This document shows positions 10,975 to 22,884 of a stretch of 64,000 bases of DNA, in pieces. The position numbers were made by a program, and so were the translations under genes. Each line of letters starts with the position of its first letter. Position 1 is the first letter of the stretch. This stretch comes from Heracleum sosnowskyi (taxonomy: Eukaryota; Streptophyta; Magnoliopsida; Apiales; Apiaceae): contig CM061240.1 in NCBI GenBank assembly GCA_030848705.1, forward strand, positions 23,641,001 to 23,705,000, in the 5' to 3' direction. Below the pieces are notes generated by a model, which ran no database searches, was not told the origin of the DNA, and worked only from the letters and a program-made list of their open reading frames with translations.

Positions 10975-12203
10975 TTACTGGTAGTACCAGCGTAGCCTTG
11001 AGGCGTGCCAGGTGTTCTTGATCAGGTCGCCAAACAAGGTTGTCAATTTGTAAGTTCCCGGCCGAACCACTTCAATCACCTTATACGGGCCTTCCCAGTT
11101 AGGCATTAATTTTCCTTGCTTTGTTGGCATGGAAGTAGCCAATTCTCGCAACACCAAATCTCCGACCATAAAGGTTCTTTTCTTTACCTCGGCGTCGTAG
11201 TATTGGGCTGCTTGGAGCTGATACTTCAAGTTTCTTAGGTGAGCCGCCTTTCTCTCTTCTTCCAACAAATCCACATTGACCCGAAGGCCGAACTCATTTG
11301 TCTCGACATTAAACACTTCTGTTCGGTAGGAGTCCAAACCGACCTCTACGGGAACCAGGGCTTCCGTCCCAAATGCCAACTTGAAAGTTGTTTCTCCCGT
11401 TGATGATCGTGGGGTTATTCGGTACGCCCACAGGACCCAAGATAATTCTTCTGCCAAAGCCCTTTGGCATCTCCCAGTCGCTTCTTTATCCCGTCGAAGA
11501 TGATTTTGTTTGCGGCTTCGATCGCTCCATTTCCCCGAGGGTGGCCGACCGAGATGAACCTTTGTTGTATTACAAAGTGTGTTAAGAACTTCCGGAATTT
11601 GTTCCCGATGAATTGGGTCCCGTTGTCGGATACGCACACCTTCAGAATTCCGAACCTGAGTATGACTTGTTCTAACATAAATTTCTTGGCTGCTTCTTTG
11701 GTGATGGTCCCCAGTGGCCTTGCTTCTACCCACTTAGTCATATAGTCGATCGCCACAATGCAATACTTAGCTTGCTTGGTGCTCTTGGGTAGAATTCCCA
11801 TGATATCCATAGCCCACATGGCGAAAGGAATTGGACTCAGAACCGATGCCATTTCCTCGGGTGGTTGCTTCGGAATGGTGCTAAATATCTGGCACTATCG
11901 ACACTTTTTCGCATAATCAGCTGCATCTGCTCGCAAACTCGGCCAGTAGAACCCTTGCTTGAGGATTTTAAAGGCTAGTGACCGACCGGCAAGATGTTCC
12001 CCACATATTCCTTCGTGGACAGTTTCCAAAGCTAGTTGTTGTTCTTGGGGGTCCAAACATCTGAGGAGAGGTTCTGTCGCCGATCTCCTATACAGCTTAT
12101 TCCCGATGATGGTGTAGCTTGCTGCTCTGTACTTCACCTTTTGAGCTTCCTTTCGGTCTAGGGGCAAGGTACCTTTTTCCAGGTAGGCCCTGATCGGAGT
12201 CAT
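10975..12203 (-). pseudogene. Tat integrase region, broken
   Basis: On the minus strand this begins with the zinc-binding HHCC part (HEGICGEHLAGRSL ... ADAADYAKKC, about 12203-11895). It continues with the catalytic core (MDIMGILP, IDYMTKWVEA, CVSDNGTQFIGN, then HPRGNGAIEAAN) and a C-terminal tail ending HASRLRWYYQ at 10975. A stop lies between the HHCC part and the core (near 11890). A frameshift near 11450-11500 separates the core from the tail, which is read in another frame to 10975. The enzyme would integrate the cDNA; this copy cannot be made intact. Confidence 0.85.
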
Positions 12204-12215
12204 CCAGTTGATGTC

Positions 12216-12875
12216 TTAGTGGATTTCCATGTATTGTTGCTTTTCGATTGAAGGAGTCTTTATTTCAGTCAAGTAGATGGAACCTATGAGATTGTGTGTT
12301 TCTGCCGAAGCCAGTCTGGATAGTGCATCGTCCCGACTATTGTCCTCTCTCCGAACTTGGCTCAACTCGAAGGATTCGAATGAGGCGGATAAGTCATGCA
12401 CCTTTGTGGCGTAGGCCTTGATTCGGGGTTCCCTCTGTTCGTATTCCCCTAAAAAATGCTTCACCACTAACATAGAATCACTGAATGCTCTTAAATTTCT
12501 TACCTCGAGATTCTTGGCCAGGTTTAATCCGGCTAGCAATGCTTCATATTCGGCCTCATTATTGGTTAATGGGAAGGTGAATCTTATTGCCTGACAAATC
12601 TCGAAGTCGTCTGGGCTGGAAAGAATTAACCCGGCCCCACATTTTGATCCTGCGACTGACCCATCTACGAATAACTGCTCTTCGGGAGCCAGGTCCTTCA
12701 GTCCAGAAAAATAGCATTCGACCATGAAGTCTGCCAATGCTTGTGCCTTGATAGAGGTTCTGGGGATATACTTCAAATCATACTCCCCCAACTCGATGGA
12801 CCATGCTACCACCCTTCCGGACGTCTCCGACCTTGTTAAAATCTTCTTCAGAGGTTGATCGGTTATGATTTGCAC
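12216..12875 (-). pseudogene. Tat RNase H end and second RNase H, broken
   Basis: The minus-strand ORF starts in the connection after the first RNase H (LTRSETSGRVVAWSIELGEY, KAQALADFMVE). It then encodes the extra archaeal-type RNase H of Tat elements: LFVDGSVAGSKCGAGLIL, NNEAEYEALLAGL, FSDSMLVVKH and an RREDNSRDDALSRLA end. In-frame stops at each end (about 12213-12215 and 12876-12878) separate it from integrase and RT, which lie in the same frame. Confidence 0.85.
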
Positions 12876-12878
12876 TGT

Positions 12879-14131
12879 TCACCCTTGGAAATAATGGCGT
12901 AGCTTTCGAGTCACCATTATTAGACCATATGCGAACTTTTCTGCATTTGGGTACCTTGTTTCTGCATCTTTCAACATGTGGGACACATAGAACACTGGGT
13001 GTTGAGAACCTTCATGCTTTTTTACTAACACCGCTCCCAGCGTTCGGTCGCTCACCGCCAAGTGTAGTTGTAACGTTTCTTTCGGATCTGGCCTCATCAA
13101 GAGAGGCACCATGGTGAGATATTCCTTCACCTCCTCGAACGCTTTCTGGCACTTTGGCCCCCATTCAAAATTCTTCGATCCCCGGAGTGCTTCAAAGAAA
13201 GGAAGAGCTTTTTCTGCTGATCGGGAAATGAATCTTCGCAGGGCGGTCATTCGACCGGTCAACTTTCGCACATCTCGGACTGTCTTCGGTTGTTCCATGT
13301 CGATTACAGCTTGTATCTTTTCTGGGTTCACCTCAATCCCTCGGGCGCTAACCATGTACCCTAAGAATTTTGCACTGGATACTCTGAATGTGCACTTGTT
13401 TGGATTTATCTTCATATTGTGCTTCCTCAATGTTTCAAAACATTCCTTGAGGTCCTCCCTGTGATCCTCGAACTGTGACTTGACAATCATGTCATCCACA
13501 TAGCACTCCATATTTTTTCCGATTTGTTTGTGAAATATCCTGTTGACCACTCTCTGGAATGTGGCTCCCGCATTCTTCAGGCCGAAAGGCATTTTGGTGT
13601 AGGCATATGTTCCTTTCGGGGTGATGAATGCAGTCTTCGGGATATCCTCGGCATTCATTGCTATCTGATGATATCCTGAAAAGGCATCCAAAAACTAACT
13701 ACATGATATCCTGCTGTAGCATCTGTCAACTGATCAATGCTAGGTAACGGGTAGTGGTCCTTCAGGCAAGCTTTGTTTAAATCGGTGTAGTCGACGCACA
13801 TTCACCATTTGTTATTGGCTTTCTTTACTACCACTACATTGGCCAACCAATCTGGGTACTCAATTTCCTCGATAAACTTTGCTTCCAACAACTTTTCCAC
13901 TTCGGCCTCGATAATTTTCTACCTTTCCATGGCGAAAGTCCTCTTCCTTTGCTTCACTGGTTTGGCCTCGGGCTTAACATTGAGACAATGTTTCGCCGTC
14001 TTTGGATCCAACCCAGGCATAACCTCGAGCCCCCATGCGAAGACATCGTGGTATCCTCTGACCACTTCAATCACTTTCTTTTTTAGGTCGGGTTCCATAT
14101 TTTCCCGATCCGAACCATCTTCCCCGAACAA
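12879..14131 (-). pseudogene. Tat reverse transcriptase with start of RNase H, broken
   Basis: The 13691-12879 segment encodes the RT palm: MDAFSGYHQIAMN, FGLKNAGATFQRVVN, the catalytic MECYVDDMIVKS, then GYMVSARGIEVNPEKI and the first RNase H entry (LAVSDRTLGAVLV, NAEKFAYGLIMV). The upstream 14131-13919 segment encodes the linker before the RT fingers (WGLEVMPGLDPKTAKH). Between 13919 and 13691 the RT finger region is present but carries stops and at least two frame changes. It is inactive. Confidence 0.85.
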
Positions 14132-14226
14132 CCTACATAGAGTTCCACTTCCTCGTTTTCCGCTGCCGGTTCGGCAATTGGACTGGATAGGTCTGCTCCA
14201 AATTTTTCCAAATCGATGTTCATGGT

Positions 14227-14690
14227 TTAGCGACTTCTACTAGACTCGCCTTCAGCCCTCTTTCTTTTGCCTCCTTCGGTCAGTTCAAAATCCTGATCGT
14301 TCTCCAGATCATCCAGCATAATGATTCGGGCAGTCTTTTGGTCGCCTCGCATCTCTCCGATGCCATGTTCAGTCAGGAATTTTAGCTTGAGATGAGGAAT
14401 TGACCCCACCGCCTGGAAGGATGTAAGAGCTGGCCTTCTGAGGATAGCATTGTAGGGGCTTTCCACCCGAACCACATAGAATTTGACCTGCTTTTCTATA
14501 GTGTGTGGAGCTTTACCTAAAAGAACAGATAAAGTAATGGTACCTTCGATGGGAACTGGCTGATTGCCGAAGCCATACAGGGGGGCTTCGTGGCAGGGCT
14601 CCAACTATTCGCCTCCAAGGTTCATTTTGTTGTAAGTCCGATGATAAAGAATGTTTACCGAACTCCCTCCATCCTTAGAGTCATCCTCGG
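14227..14690 (-). pseudogene. Tat aspartic protease, broken
   Basis: The active-site region reads DGGSSVNILYHRTYNKM (about 14690-14640) in the frame that carries the preceding gag segment. A TAG at 14605-14607 follows. Downstream, same frame, are a flap-like GFGNQPVPIEGTITL and the conserved SPYNAILRRPAL with FLTEHGIGEMRGDQ. The protease would process the polyprotein. The stop splits it just after the active site. Confidence 0.75.
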
Positions 14691-16046
14691 TAAACATGAT
14701 CGGCATCGCCTGCTTGGCCGAATTAAACTGGTACAAGTTGTATACCTGCTTTGCGTACCTTTTCTTCATTGTCTTACTATCCTGACCCAGGGCGCTTCTT
14801 CCGGAAATAGTCTTCACTTCGCCCCAATACCTTTCGGCTTCCTCGGGCTCCTTCTGTTTGTCTTCCTTCGGGGCTAGTTTATCCCTCAGCTCTTTGACAA
14901 ACTTGTTCAGTTCTCCGTCCTTTATCATCTTCTCGATCAACTTCTTCATATGGTAACACTCATCGGTATTGTGGCACTTGTCCTGATGGTAGTCACAGTA
15001 CTTGTTACCATTCTTCTTGTAGTCTGGCATCTTCATTCGGGCTGGGCGAACGAAACCAGGCTTTCCTTTTCTTTCATGGAGAATCTTAGATATTGGTGCG
15101 TTCAGGGGGGTGAACGCTGTGTTATCTCTATCTCTTCTTCGTTCGGCTCCTTTATCTCGGCCCTTTGCTTCGTCTCTCCTGTCCTCATATCTTCGGCCAG
15201 ACTCATACCTGTCATACCCTTTCTTCCCTCGGTCTTCTCTTTTATTCTCCTTGTATACCCCAATACATTCCATCTTCCTTCAGATGCTTTCTCCCCTCAA
15301 GTATATATCAGTTAAGGATTTAGGAGGAATATCGTAAAGAGAGGATCAGAGTTTTTTTACCTTTAATGGGGTCCAATCCTACCGACAAGAATTCGACCGC
15401 CTTCACTTTGTCCAAGTTTGTCACCATACCGGCTTCCTCTTTAAACCTGGCCAGATAGTCTCCCAACTCTTCGTTCGGCCTTTGTCGGCAGTGAATTAAA
15501 GCTTCAGTATCCTTCTCTCTTCGGCATAAGTGAGAATAATGCCTCAAGAATTTCCTTTTTAGTTGGTCGTATGAGTAGATGGATCTCGGTTTCATCGAAA
15601 TGTACCACATGGTGGCAGCTCCTTTCAAATACGTTTTGAACATCTTACACAACATGATGTCGTAGTGTCCCATTCCAGTCATAAGGGACTCATATTTCTC
15701 GCAATGCTCCTCAGGATCACCTTTCCCATTGAACTCATTCATCTTCGGTTACTGTCCTCCCGAGGGAGGTCTTTACTGCTCAATCTCCATAGATATGACC
15801 GGTTCGTGACCGACTCTCCGGTCGCCAAACATCGCCTTCTCCATTCGACTTAACATGTCCTTCATACGAGGGTCCCCTTCATCATCGGTGTCCGAACGGA
15901 CCATAATTTTTGAACGAATCCTTCGGGGGTGTGATTCAGAGTCCGAAGACTAATCTTCATCATTGTGCACCCTCTTTTCTCTCATATGACTGGACTATAT
16001 CAGTATTTGCTCGCCAGTCTCCACAGCGCCTTGAAGAGCCTTGAAA
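14691..16046 (-). pseudogene. Tat gag, broken and cut by the Sirevirus
   Basis: The capsid part (15742-15320) shows MNEFNGKGDPEEHCEKYESL and GAATMWYISMKPRSI, the usual retrotransposon gag core. The 15273-14690 part is charged and repetitive, with a CCHC-like CDYHQDKCHNTDEC knuckle region. N-terminal codons can be followed up to about 16046, with three in-frame stops between 15743 and 16046. A frame change lies between 15320 and 15273. The gene ends abruptly at 16052, where the Sirevirus LTR starts, so the N-terminus lies beyond that insertion. Confidence 0.75.
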
Positions 16047-16052
16047 GGCATA

Positions 16053-17377
16053 TGTTTAGGCCTATTTGTTTACATCGAGGATATAACTCAACATTAAACA
16101 AGTCTATAATAAGTAAGAATTAATTCAGATTGTCACAGGAATCTCAGAAGATCATAACAGTCAAAAGAATGAAGATAAAAGTCATCTACAAATTTGAAGT
16201 TATTCTAAATTGAAAGAAGTTCATTAATTTGATCATGCCTTAGTGAAGTTTTCAAGTAAGTGGATTTATTAAAGTGATGGAGATTTCAAGAGTGTGACAG
16301 CAAAGGTACAGGTTACAGTGGTTCAATGAAGGGATTTAAAGAGAAGAGAATCATAGTTTTCAAAGTCAAAAATGAAGAACATCCATTGAAGTTAGTCGCT
16401 CATGAACCAGACAGTACATCCAGCGTTAACAACAGTCAGTGATAGTTTATCATTTATTAAAGTGGTTCTCAGGACTATTTCTTTATTTAAGAAATTAGTT
16501 TTCATTCTCCTTTAATTATCTATTTTATTTAATTAATTTAACTAATAAATTAATTCCATTAATTAATTAGATAATTAATTTAGAATTAATTCTAAGCTTT
16601 GTAAAGTCAGAAAGACTTAAAGTAATTTCAGAAAAACTATTCTGGTAGTCTTACCGAAAGTTTGTTTGATATTACTTAGTATTTTAGAAATTATTTCTAT
16701 AATTCACTAAATCCTACCGAAAGTCTTTATAGACTTAGGATAGTATTTATGAAAATAGAAATAGTCTTTCTATGTACAAAATTAGTCTTTCTGTAAATTA
16801 GAATAGTTTTTCTGTTTTATAATTGATAGACTTTCCTGCTTTATTAAAGTAAAGCACGTGCAGTTTAAGTTTGGCAAGTGGATTAGCGTTAAAAGAAGAC
16901 ATAATCAAGACAGAAAAAGGACTTAACATTTTATCACTGCAAAAGCTTTCTGTGAAGAACATACAAGTTTCTACCGAATCATTTTTCAAGAACAGAAAGA
17001 TTTCTAGACATTAGTGTTAAATTCTAAACCACTAGAAATCATTTGGTTGTATTGTATTGACTATCTAGCGGATCTTTATCCCTAGAACGAATCTCAAATT
17101 ATCATTTATCGTTATATCTTTTTATTACAAAAATAGATAAATTCATGTCGAATTTATTCTAGATTTGTTTTAATTAGTTTGAGATTTTATTCTGTAATCA
17201 GTACCAAAAATTGGAACACCTTTCAAGTTTAATATAAGTTATATTTAACTTGAATTCTGTTTCATTTAATTTAACACCAATTTGTCATTGAACTGTTTTA
17301 TTCATGAACGGACAAATTCGATAAAACAGAATAGTTTGTATTCAACCCCCCTTCTACAAACATATCGGGACCTAACA
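16053..17377 (+). repeat. 5' LTR of the Sirevirus
   Basis: The LTR begins TGTTTAGG and ends CCTAACA, nearly perfect inverted termini, over 1325 bp. The end is fixed by the primer site 2 bases later. Within it, GACT/AGTC palindromic pieces occur (AAGTCTTTATAGACTT at 16721-16736, and actattctggtagtctt near 16640), a type of motif expected in Sirevirus LTRs. The start is set by the terminal complementarity and by the end of Tat gag homology. Confidence 0.75.
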
Positions 17378-17379
17378 AT

Positions 17380-17391
17380 TGGTATCAGAGC
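17380..17391 (+). other. Primer binding site, initiator tRNA-Met type
   Basis: TGGTATCAGAGC follows the LTR end by two bases. It is the standard complement to the 3' end of plant initiator methionine tRNA used to start minus-strand DNA synthesis. Confidence 0.9.
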
Positions 17392-17479
17392 CTTTTGATT
17401 GATATACTAATCAAAGATCCAATTGTTTTGAGATTTTTTCTTAAACTCTGAAATTTTTTATTCTTCAAAAATCTCAAAA

Positions 17480-19720
17480 ATGTCTATAACTCAGAAAGTG
17501 GGTACAATCAAAATCCCCATGTTCAGTAAGGAGCATTATCCTATATGGAAGAAGAAGATGCTCCTGTTTCTTCAAGTGGCTAATCTTAAATATCTTGGAG
17601 TGCTGAAGAATGGTCCTAAACTTCCTATGATTGTAGAGGAAGAGCAGATAGAGAACAATGTTATAACTAGAGCTACTATGATGTACCCTAAGGATCCCAA
17701 GGACTACACAGCTGACGAGAAAGAGGATGCTACCCTGGATGTCTGTTTACAGTTGACACTGGTTGATTGTCTTGATCCTATCATGCATAATCATGTTCTA
17801 AATTGTGCTACTGCCAAACACATTTGGGACACAATAAAGATAATCAATGAGGGGACAGAGGAAGTTAGAGAGAATAATTTGGAAATTCTCACCTCTTCAT
17901 ATGAGCATTTCAGATCAAACCCTGGTGAAGGTATCTCTGAGGTTTTTGAGAGATACAACAAATTAATAAATGATCTGAATCTCAATGGAAAGCACTATAC
18001 TATCAAGGAGATTAACAAGAAGTTCCTCCTGACACTTCCATCTCATTTGGAGCACAAAATATCTGCAATCAGAGAAGCAAGAGATCTTGGAGAGATTTCT
18101 TTGGAAAGACTGTATGGTGTTCTGAAGACCTATGAGCTGGAGTAGATTCAGCAAAAGGAGATTTATGGAACTGGAAAGATAGTTAGTACTTCTACTGCAT
18201 TGGCAACAGAAGTCCCACAGAAACTGGAAGTGAAAGTTGTTCAACCTTCCAGTTCTAACATGGATGTTATTGATGCTGAATATGGCTTAACATCCATTGA
18301 TCAATCTGGTGGTGACTTCTATTCTTTGCAAGAACTTGATCAGCTGGAGGATGGTGACTTGGCAATGATAGTGAGGAAGTTTAGCAAATTCAGATTCAGA
18401 AGGAATCCCAATCTTAAGTTCAAGCCCAGGTTTCAGAGAGGTGGTTCTTCCTCTTCAAATAGCACAAGGGGTGGCTATAAAACTGGAACTGTGGAGAGAA
18501 GCACAATCAGGTGCTACAATTGTAATGAGTTGGGTCACTTTGCTACAGAATGTAAAAAGCCAAAGCAAGTGAGAAGGAACTCATTTGATTCTAGCAAGAA
18601 GAATAAGATTGGGAAAGCTTATGTTGCCGAAGGAAAGAGTTGGGATGATACTGATAGTGATGAAGAAGCAGGTGAAATTGGAAACCTAGCTTTAATGGCT
18701 AATGAGGCAAGCACTTCATCAACATTCATGTCAGAGGTAAAGTATACTGATACTGAAATGATCTATCATCTTAGTACTACTGTTTCATGTGCACGTAGAG
18801 AAAATGATAGAATAATTCTTTTGAACACAGCTCTTGAAAAGGAGGTAAAAGAATTAAAACTTGTGCATGTTAATCAGGATGAACTAACTAAGAAAATAGC
18901 ATTTCTTGAGAATAAGGTTAAATGTTATATTCAACTGGAAACCATTCTTAAGGATGAGATCAGTGAACTTAAAGTCAAGGCTAATGCTTACTATAACTCT
19001 TGTAAGACTGCTAAAGAAATCATCAATAAACAAAGTATTGGTCATACTGTAGGAATGGGGTATGACTATAATGAGTCTATTGGTGAATTAAGCATAAACA
19101 CCCCTAATAGAGTCAGTACTGAAGAAAGGGGTGTACCATATGTGCTTAAGGGTATTGAAACACCTTTGTTTAAAGAATCCTTAGCAGGACCTCTAAATGA
19201 AAATTCTATCATTATTCAAGAGGAGATGCGTATTGAGGATCTTGCTTTTGAACTTGTTCAGTCCAACAAGTGTATGTCTGAGAAACAAGTCAAAGTTGTC
19301 TCAGCAACATAGACTAAGTCAGACATCCATAAAGTGGATCAAAACAACTGTAGAACCAACATGCCTGCTGTTAATCTTTCTCATAAAGCATGTGGTGTGG
19401 TTAATTGCATGTCTTGTGCTTTCAATGTTATGTATGCTTATTTTAATAGTAAGCATGTATCTGATAATAAGACTGTTCCACGTCAACATGTTAATAATAA
19501 GAAACATGTTAGATCTAAGACTACTAGTCCTCCAAAGACTAGAGTGGATCCATTTATCCCTAAGCCTACTCAGAAATGTGTTAAGGCTGGCTATAAATGG
19601 AAACGCTCTTTTGTGAAAGAGGTTTATGTAGTTAAAGTTAAAAATGTTGTTTTTCCTGACAAAGGCCAGTTCTTTAAATATGCCGGACCCAATCAAGTTT
19701 GGGTTCCGAGGAAAGACTAA
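17480..19720 (+). pseudogene. Sirevirus gag, several in-frame stops
   Basis: One frame runs from MSITQKVG at 17480 to 19720. It is interrupted by TAG at 18143-18145 and TAG at 19310-19312. The N-terminal third is a copia-type gag (FSKEHYPIWKKKM, AKHIWDTIK, FLLTLPSHLEHKI). The zinc knuckle CYNCNELGHFATEC lies near 18510-18555. A coiled-coil-like, charged spacer follows, then a Lys/Val-rich end (KPTQKCVKAGYKWKR). Gag forms the particle and binds RNA. Pol follows in another frame after a stop. The first two TAGs sit where Gln is expected. Confidence 0.85.
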
Positions 19721-19761
19721 TCAATTTGATACTGCAGGGTGTGGAATAGGTAAACCGTGTT

Positions 19762-21298
19762 ATGTGGGTTCTTGACAGTGGTTGTTCAAGGCATATGACC
19801 GGAGATAGAGCCATGCTATCAAATGTGGTTGAGAAAGCTGGCCCAGGAGTTACCTTTGGAGATAATAGCAAGGGTATTACCAGAGGATATGGCTGTTTGA
19901 AGTTTGGAAATGTTATCATTCAAGATGTATCTATTGTGGAAGGTCTGAAGTTCAATCTTCTCAGCATCAGTCATTTCTGTGACAGAGGATATGTTGTTTC
20001 CTTTGAGAAAGATCGATGTCAGATCCTTCACAAGAAGAATGGAAAGCCTGCTCTTCAAGGAGTAAGGAAAGGTGATTTGTTCATAGCTGATCTGCAATCT
20101 GGATCCAAAGATGAAGTTACTTGTTTTTATGCTAAAGCTTCATTAGATGAGAGTTGGCTATGGCACAAGAAGATGTCTCACCTTAACTTCAAAACCATGA
20201 ACTCTTTAGTCAAGAGGGAATTGGTTAGAGGTTTGCCTCAGATGGAATTTACACAGGAAGGACTGTGTGAGGCATGTCAGAAAGGAAAGTCAAAGAAAGG
20301 TTCTCACAAGGGCACTGACACATCATCAATAACTGAACCACATCAGCTACTGCACATGGATTTGTTTGGTCCAGTTAATGTGATGTCCATGTCAAAGAAA
20401 CGATATGCACTTGTGATTGTTGATGACTATTCCAAATATACTTGGGTTTTATTCCTACATTCCAAGGATGAGACCCCATAGATGGTGATTGATCATATAA
20501 AGTTGATTGAGCTGGATTTGAGATTCCCTGTTAGAGCTATAAGGTCAGATAATGGAACTGAATTCAAGAATGCAGTCCTAAATGACTTTTGTGCAAATAA
20601 AGGAATAACAAGACAGTATTCTGCCCCTAGAACTCCTCAACAGAATGGAGTGGTGGAAAAGGAAGAATCGTACATTGATTGAAGCTACTAGGACTATGTT
20701 AAGTGAATCAAGACTTCCAATGTACTTTTTGGCTGAAGTTGTGAACACTGCTTGTTATACTCAGAATCGAACTTTAATCAACAAGGACTTAATGAAGACT
20801 CCTTATGAGATCATGAACAACAAGAAACCAACTCTCAAATACTTTCATGTATTTGGAGCAAAATGCTTTGTGCTTAAGGATGACAATGTGAAACGTGGCA
20901 AGTTTGAGGCCAAGGCACAAGAAGCTATTTTTATTGGCTATTGAAGAAGATCTTACATGGTGTACTTGATTGATGGTCACCATGTGAAGGAAAGTGTCAA
21001 TGTTACATTTGATGACACTAAGCTCCCTAGTATCCAAATTGAAGATTCATCTGAACAACTGAAGTTTGATAACTTTCCAGACTTAGAATCAGATGATGAA
21101 GCTCCACCTGAGAATGTTGCTGGTAATGACAATAACAATGATGATAATTATCCTGGTGGTGGTGGTGGAAACATTGGTAACAATGGAGATACCACCAACA
21201 CTGGAGAAGAATCATCAAGGCAATCCAGCAACAACTCAGGGGGAGGAAATGAAGGATCTACTAGTCATTCACAACACCACAATGAATTGCAAGGCGAA
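19762..21298 (+). pseudogene. Sirevirus protease and integrase, broken
   Basis: Protease active site WVLDSGCSRHMTG starts the segment. The pre-integrase zinc region is SLDESWLWHKKMSH ... CEACQKGK. The integrase core has HMDLFGPVNVMSM, VIVDDYSKYTWV, then AIRSDNGTEF and PQQNGVVE. Breaks: TAG at 20479-20481, a frameshift near 20655-20665, and TGA at 20942-20944. The C-terminal part (MVYLIDGHHVKESVNV) leads into a low-complexity Asn/Gly/Asp stretch. The Athila element then enters at 21299, between integrase and RT. Confidence 0.85.
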
Positions 21299-22740
21299 TG
21301 ATAAGTGGATTTCATATTCACTTGGAACGCCCTAATTCGGCTTAAATTGATTATTTTTACTCAAGTATGTGGTGTTTTTAATATGTTTTGTGTTAGTGTA
21401 TGTAGAGTTGCTTCGTCAGCAGAGTTGTGGAGTTTCTGTGGATATATGGTAGTGTTTTGAGCATAGTGGTGAAGGCCAAGTGGTTGCGGAACTTGAGAAT
21501 GTTGAAAATTACCAAGGAAATGGAAAGTTGAAGAAAGTGTCAGAAAGCAGGCGCCCCCCGCGCTTGCTGAGGCGCGCCCGCGCCTTAGAGGAAGCTTTTA
21601 AAGCGCGCCCGCGCCCTTATAGGCGCGCCCTCCCCTGAAAAATGCTGAAGAAAGGCAACTTCAATTCTAAAAAGGAAACCTGCAGCAACAAGTCAGCAGA
21701 AAGGCCTATTTAAGCACTTGGTGGACGATTTCTGATATATACATCCATATACATTGATATACATACATACATATCCATCCACCGGTGAGGAGAACAAGAA
21801 GACGGTGGATTACGAAGATCTAGATTTCATCTTTTCTTTGTATTCTTCTAATTCGGCGATACTTTGGATTCTCGTTGGTTTTGTGTTTCTTAAACTTTAT
21901 CTCTAGAACTTTATTCAGTATTCCAGACATATTTATTATCATGTTTTCATCAGAACCCACGATGATGAACGGTTCAATTATGAACTAATCGTTGTCGTGG
22001 GATTCTAACGGATTTATCTATGGATTTTAGTAGTTAATTGTTTTAAAGATTTGTGTGTGATGGCTAATTGATATCTTAGTATGGTTATGCTTATTCTTCT
22101 TGGATGCGTAGCTAACATCTAAGTCGTTTGTTAATCTCTATTGATTGCAAAAGTGGATATAGAGGTTTAGAACTTGCCATGCTAGCATAGGTTTATGTAT
22201 GTTTGACATGCATGATTCGTAGGTAATTTTAACCATCTTACTTGCCCTATGTAATCTGAATGGATAACTTGCTCGTTAAACCGTTATGTTTTCAAATCTT
22301 ATAGACATATAGGGTCTAAGCATAATTGGTGTTTGCTCAACTTCTATCTCTTTTGTGGATGTTTGAGTGGTTTGGTATACGTATACTGAAAGGTAGCGTG
22401 TACTGATTTCGTGTTATCCGATTAGTTTTCATAACCGTCACATACATTGATTAAAGACAAAAGACTCTAGATGAAGTATTTAATGAAGTTAGGATCCCAT
22501 GTTTTATTCTCATAAGTAATTATACAGCAATCTCTTTAGTTAATTATAATCTTGTTACGTCGATTAGTTAATTTAATTAAACAAAACACAACTTTGATAC
22601 TTGTCTTAGCATTGAACAATAGCCATACATTGTTGCATAAGTGCATAACTATAATAACCAAAGCAGTCTTTGTGGGAACGAACTCTACTTATTCTTATAT
22701 TACTTGTGACCGCGTACGCTTGCGTGATTTTGTGCGAACA
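21299..22740 (+). repeat. Athila 5' LTR
   Basis: The 1442-bp LTR starts TGATAAGTGG and ends TGTGCGAACA. It contains two GCGCGCCCGCGCC motifs (21572 and 21603) in an otherwise AT-rich LTR, and a TATA-like cctatttaagc near 21707. The 22552-22812 ORF inside it recurs in the 3' LTR and is not treated as a gene. Confidence 0.93.
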
Positions 22741-22746
22741 AGTTTT

Positions 22747-22764
22747 TGGCTCCGCTGCCGGGGA
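22747..22764 (+). other. Athila primer binding site, tRNA-Asp type
   Basis: TGGCTCCGCTGCCGGGGA lies six bases past the LTR end and resembles the complement of the 3' end of tRNA-Asp, the usual Athila primer, with two apparent differences. Confidence 0.75.
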
Positions 22765-22884
22765 CTAGGTGTTATTTATATAGTCTATGTGCTTGTCATC
22801 AGTGGTCATTAAAGTTCACTGACTCGGATTATTCTCATCAATTTTACTTTGTTTGGTGAGTTTCAGATACTTTAGTGAGCGTGT

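Larger units (their letters stand above)
2920..16052 (-). mobile_element. Ty3/gypsy Tat-lineage retrotransposon, minus strand, interrupted and incomplete
   Basis: Read on the minus strand this element carries gag, protease, RT, RNase H, a second (archaeal-type) RNase H and integrase (16046 down to 10975). Next come a short UTR, an oppositely oriented spliced gene (4058-5836 on plus) and the 3' LTR (2920-3314). The second RNase H and the antisense gene are marks of the plant Tat/Retand group. A CACTA transposon interrupts it at about 6001-10823. Its gag is cut at 16052/16053 by a Sirevirus, so the 5' LTR and primer site lie outside the window. All gag-pol segments carry stops or frameshifts. 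The element cannot supply its own proteins. Confidence 0.85.

Noticed and set aside
15665..15853. Plus-strand ORFs across the Tat pol region (also 13111-13464, 13809-14243, 14950-15315)
   Set aside because: They are antisense shadows of recognisable minus-strand gag and pol.
22552..22812. ORF at the end of the Athila LTR, repeated at 32324-32578
   Set aside because: This is LTR sequence; the reading frame runs out of the LTR differently in each copy and shows no domain.
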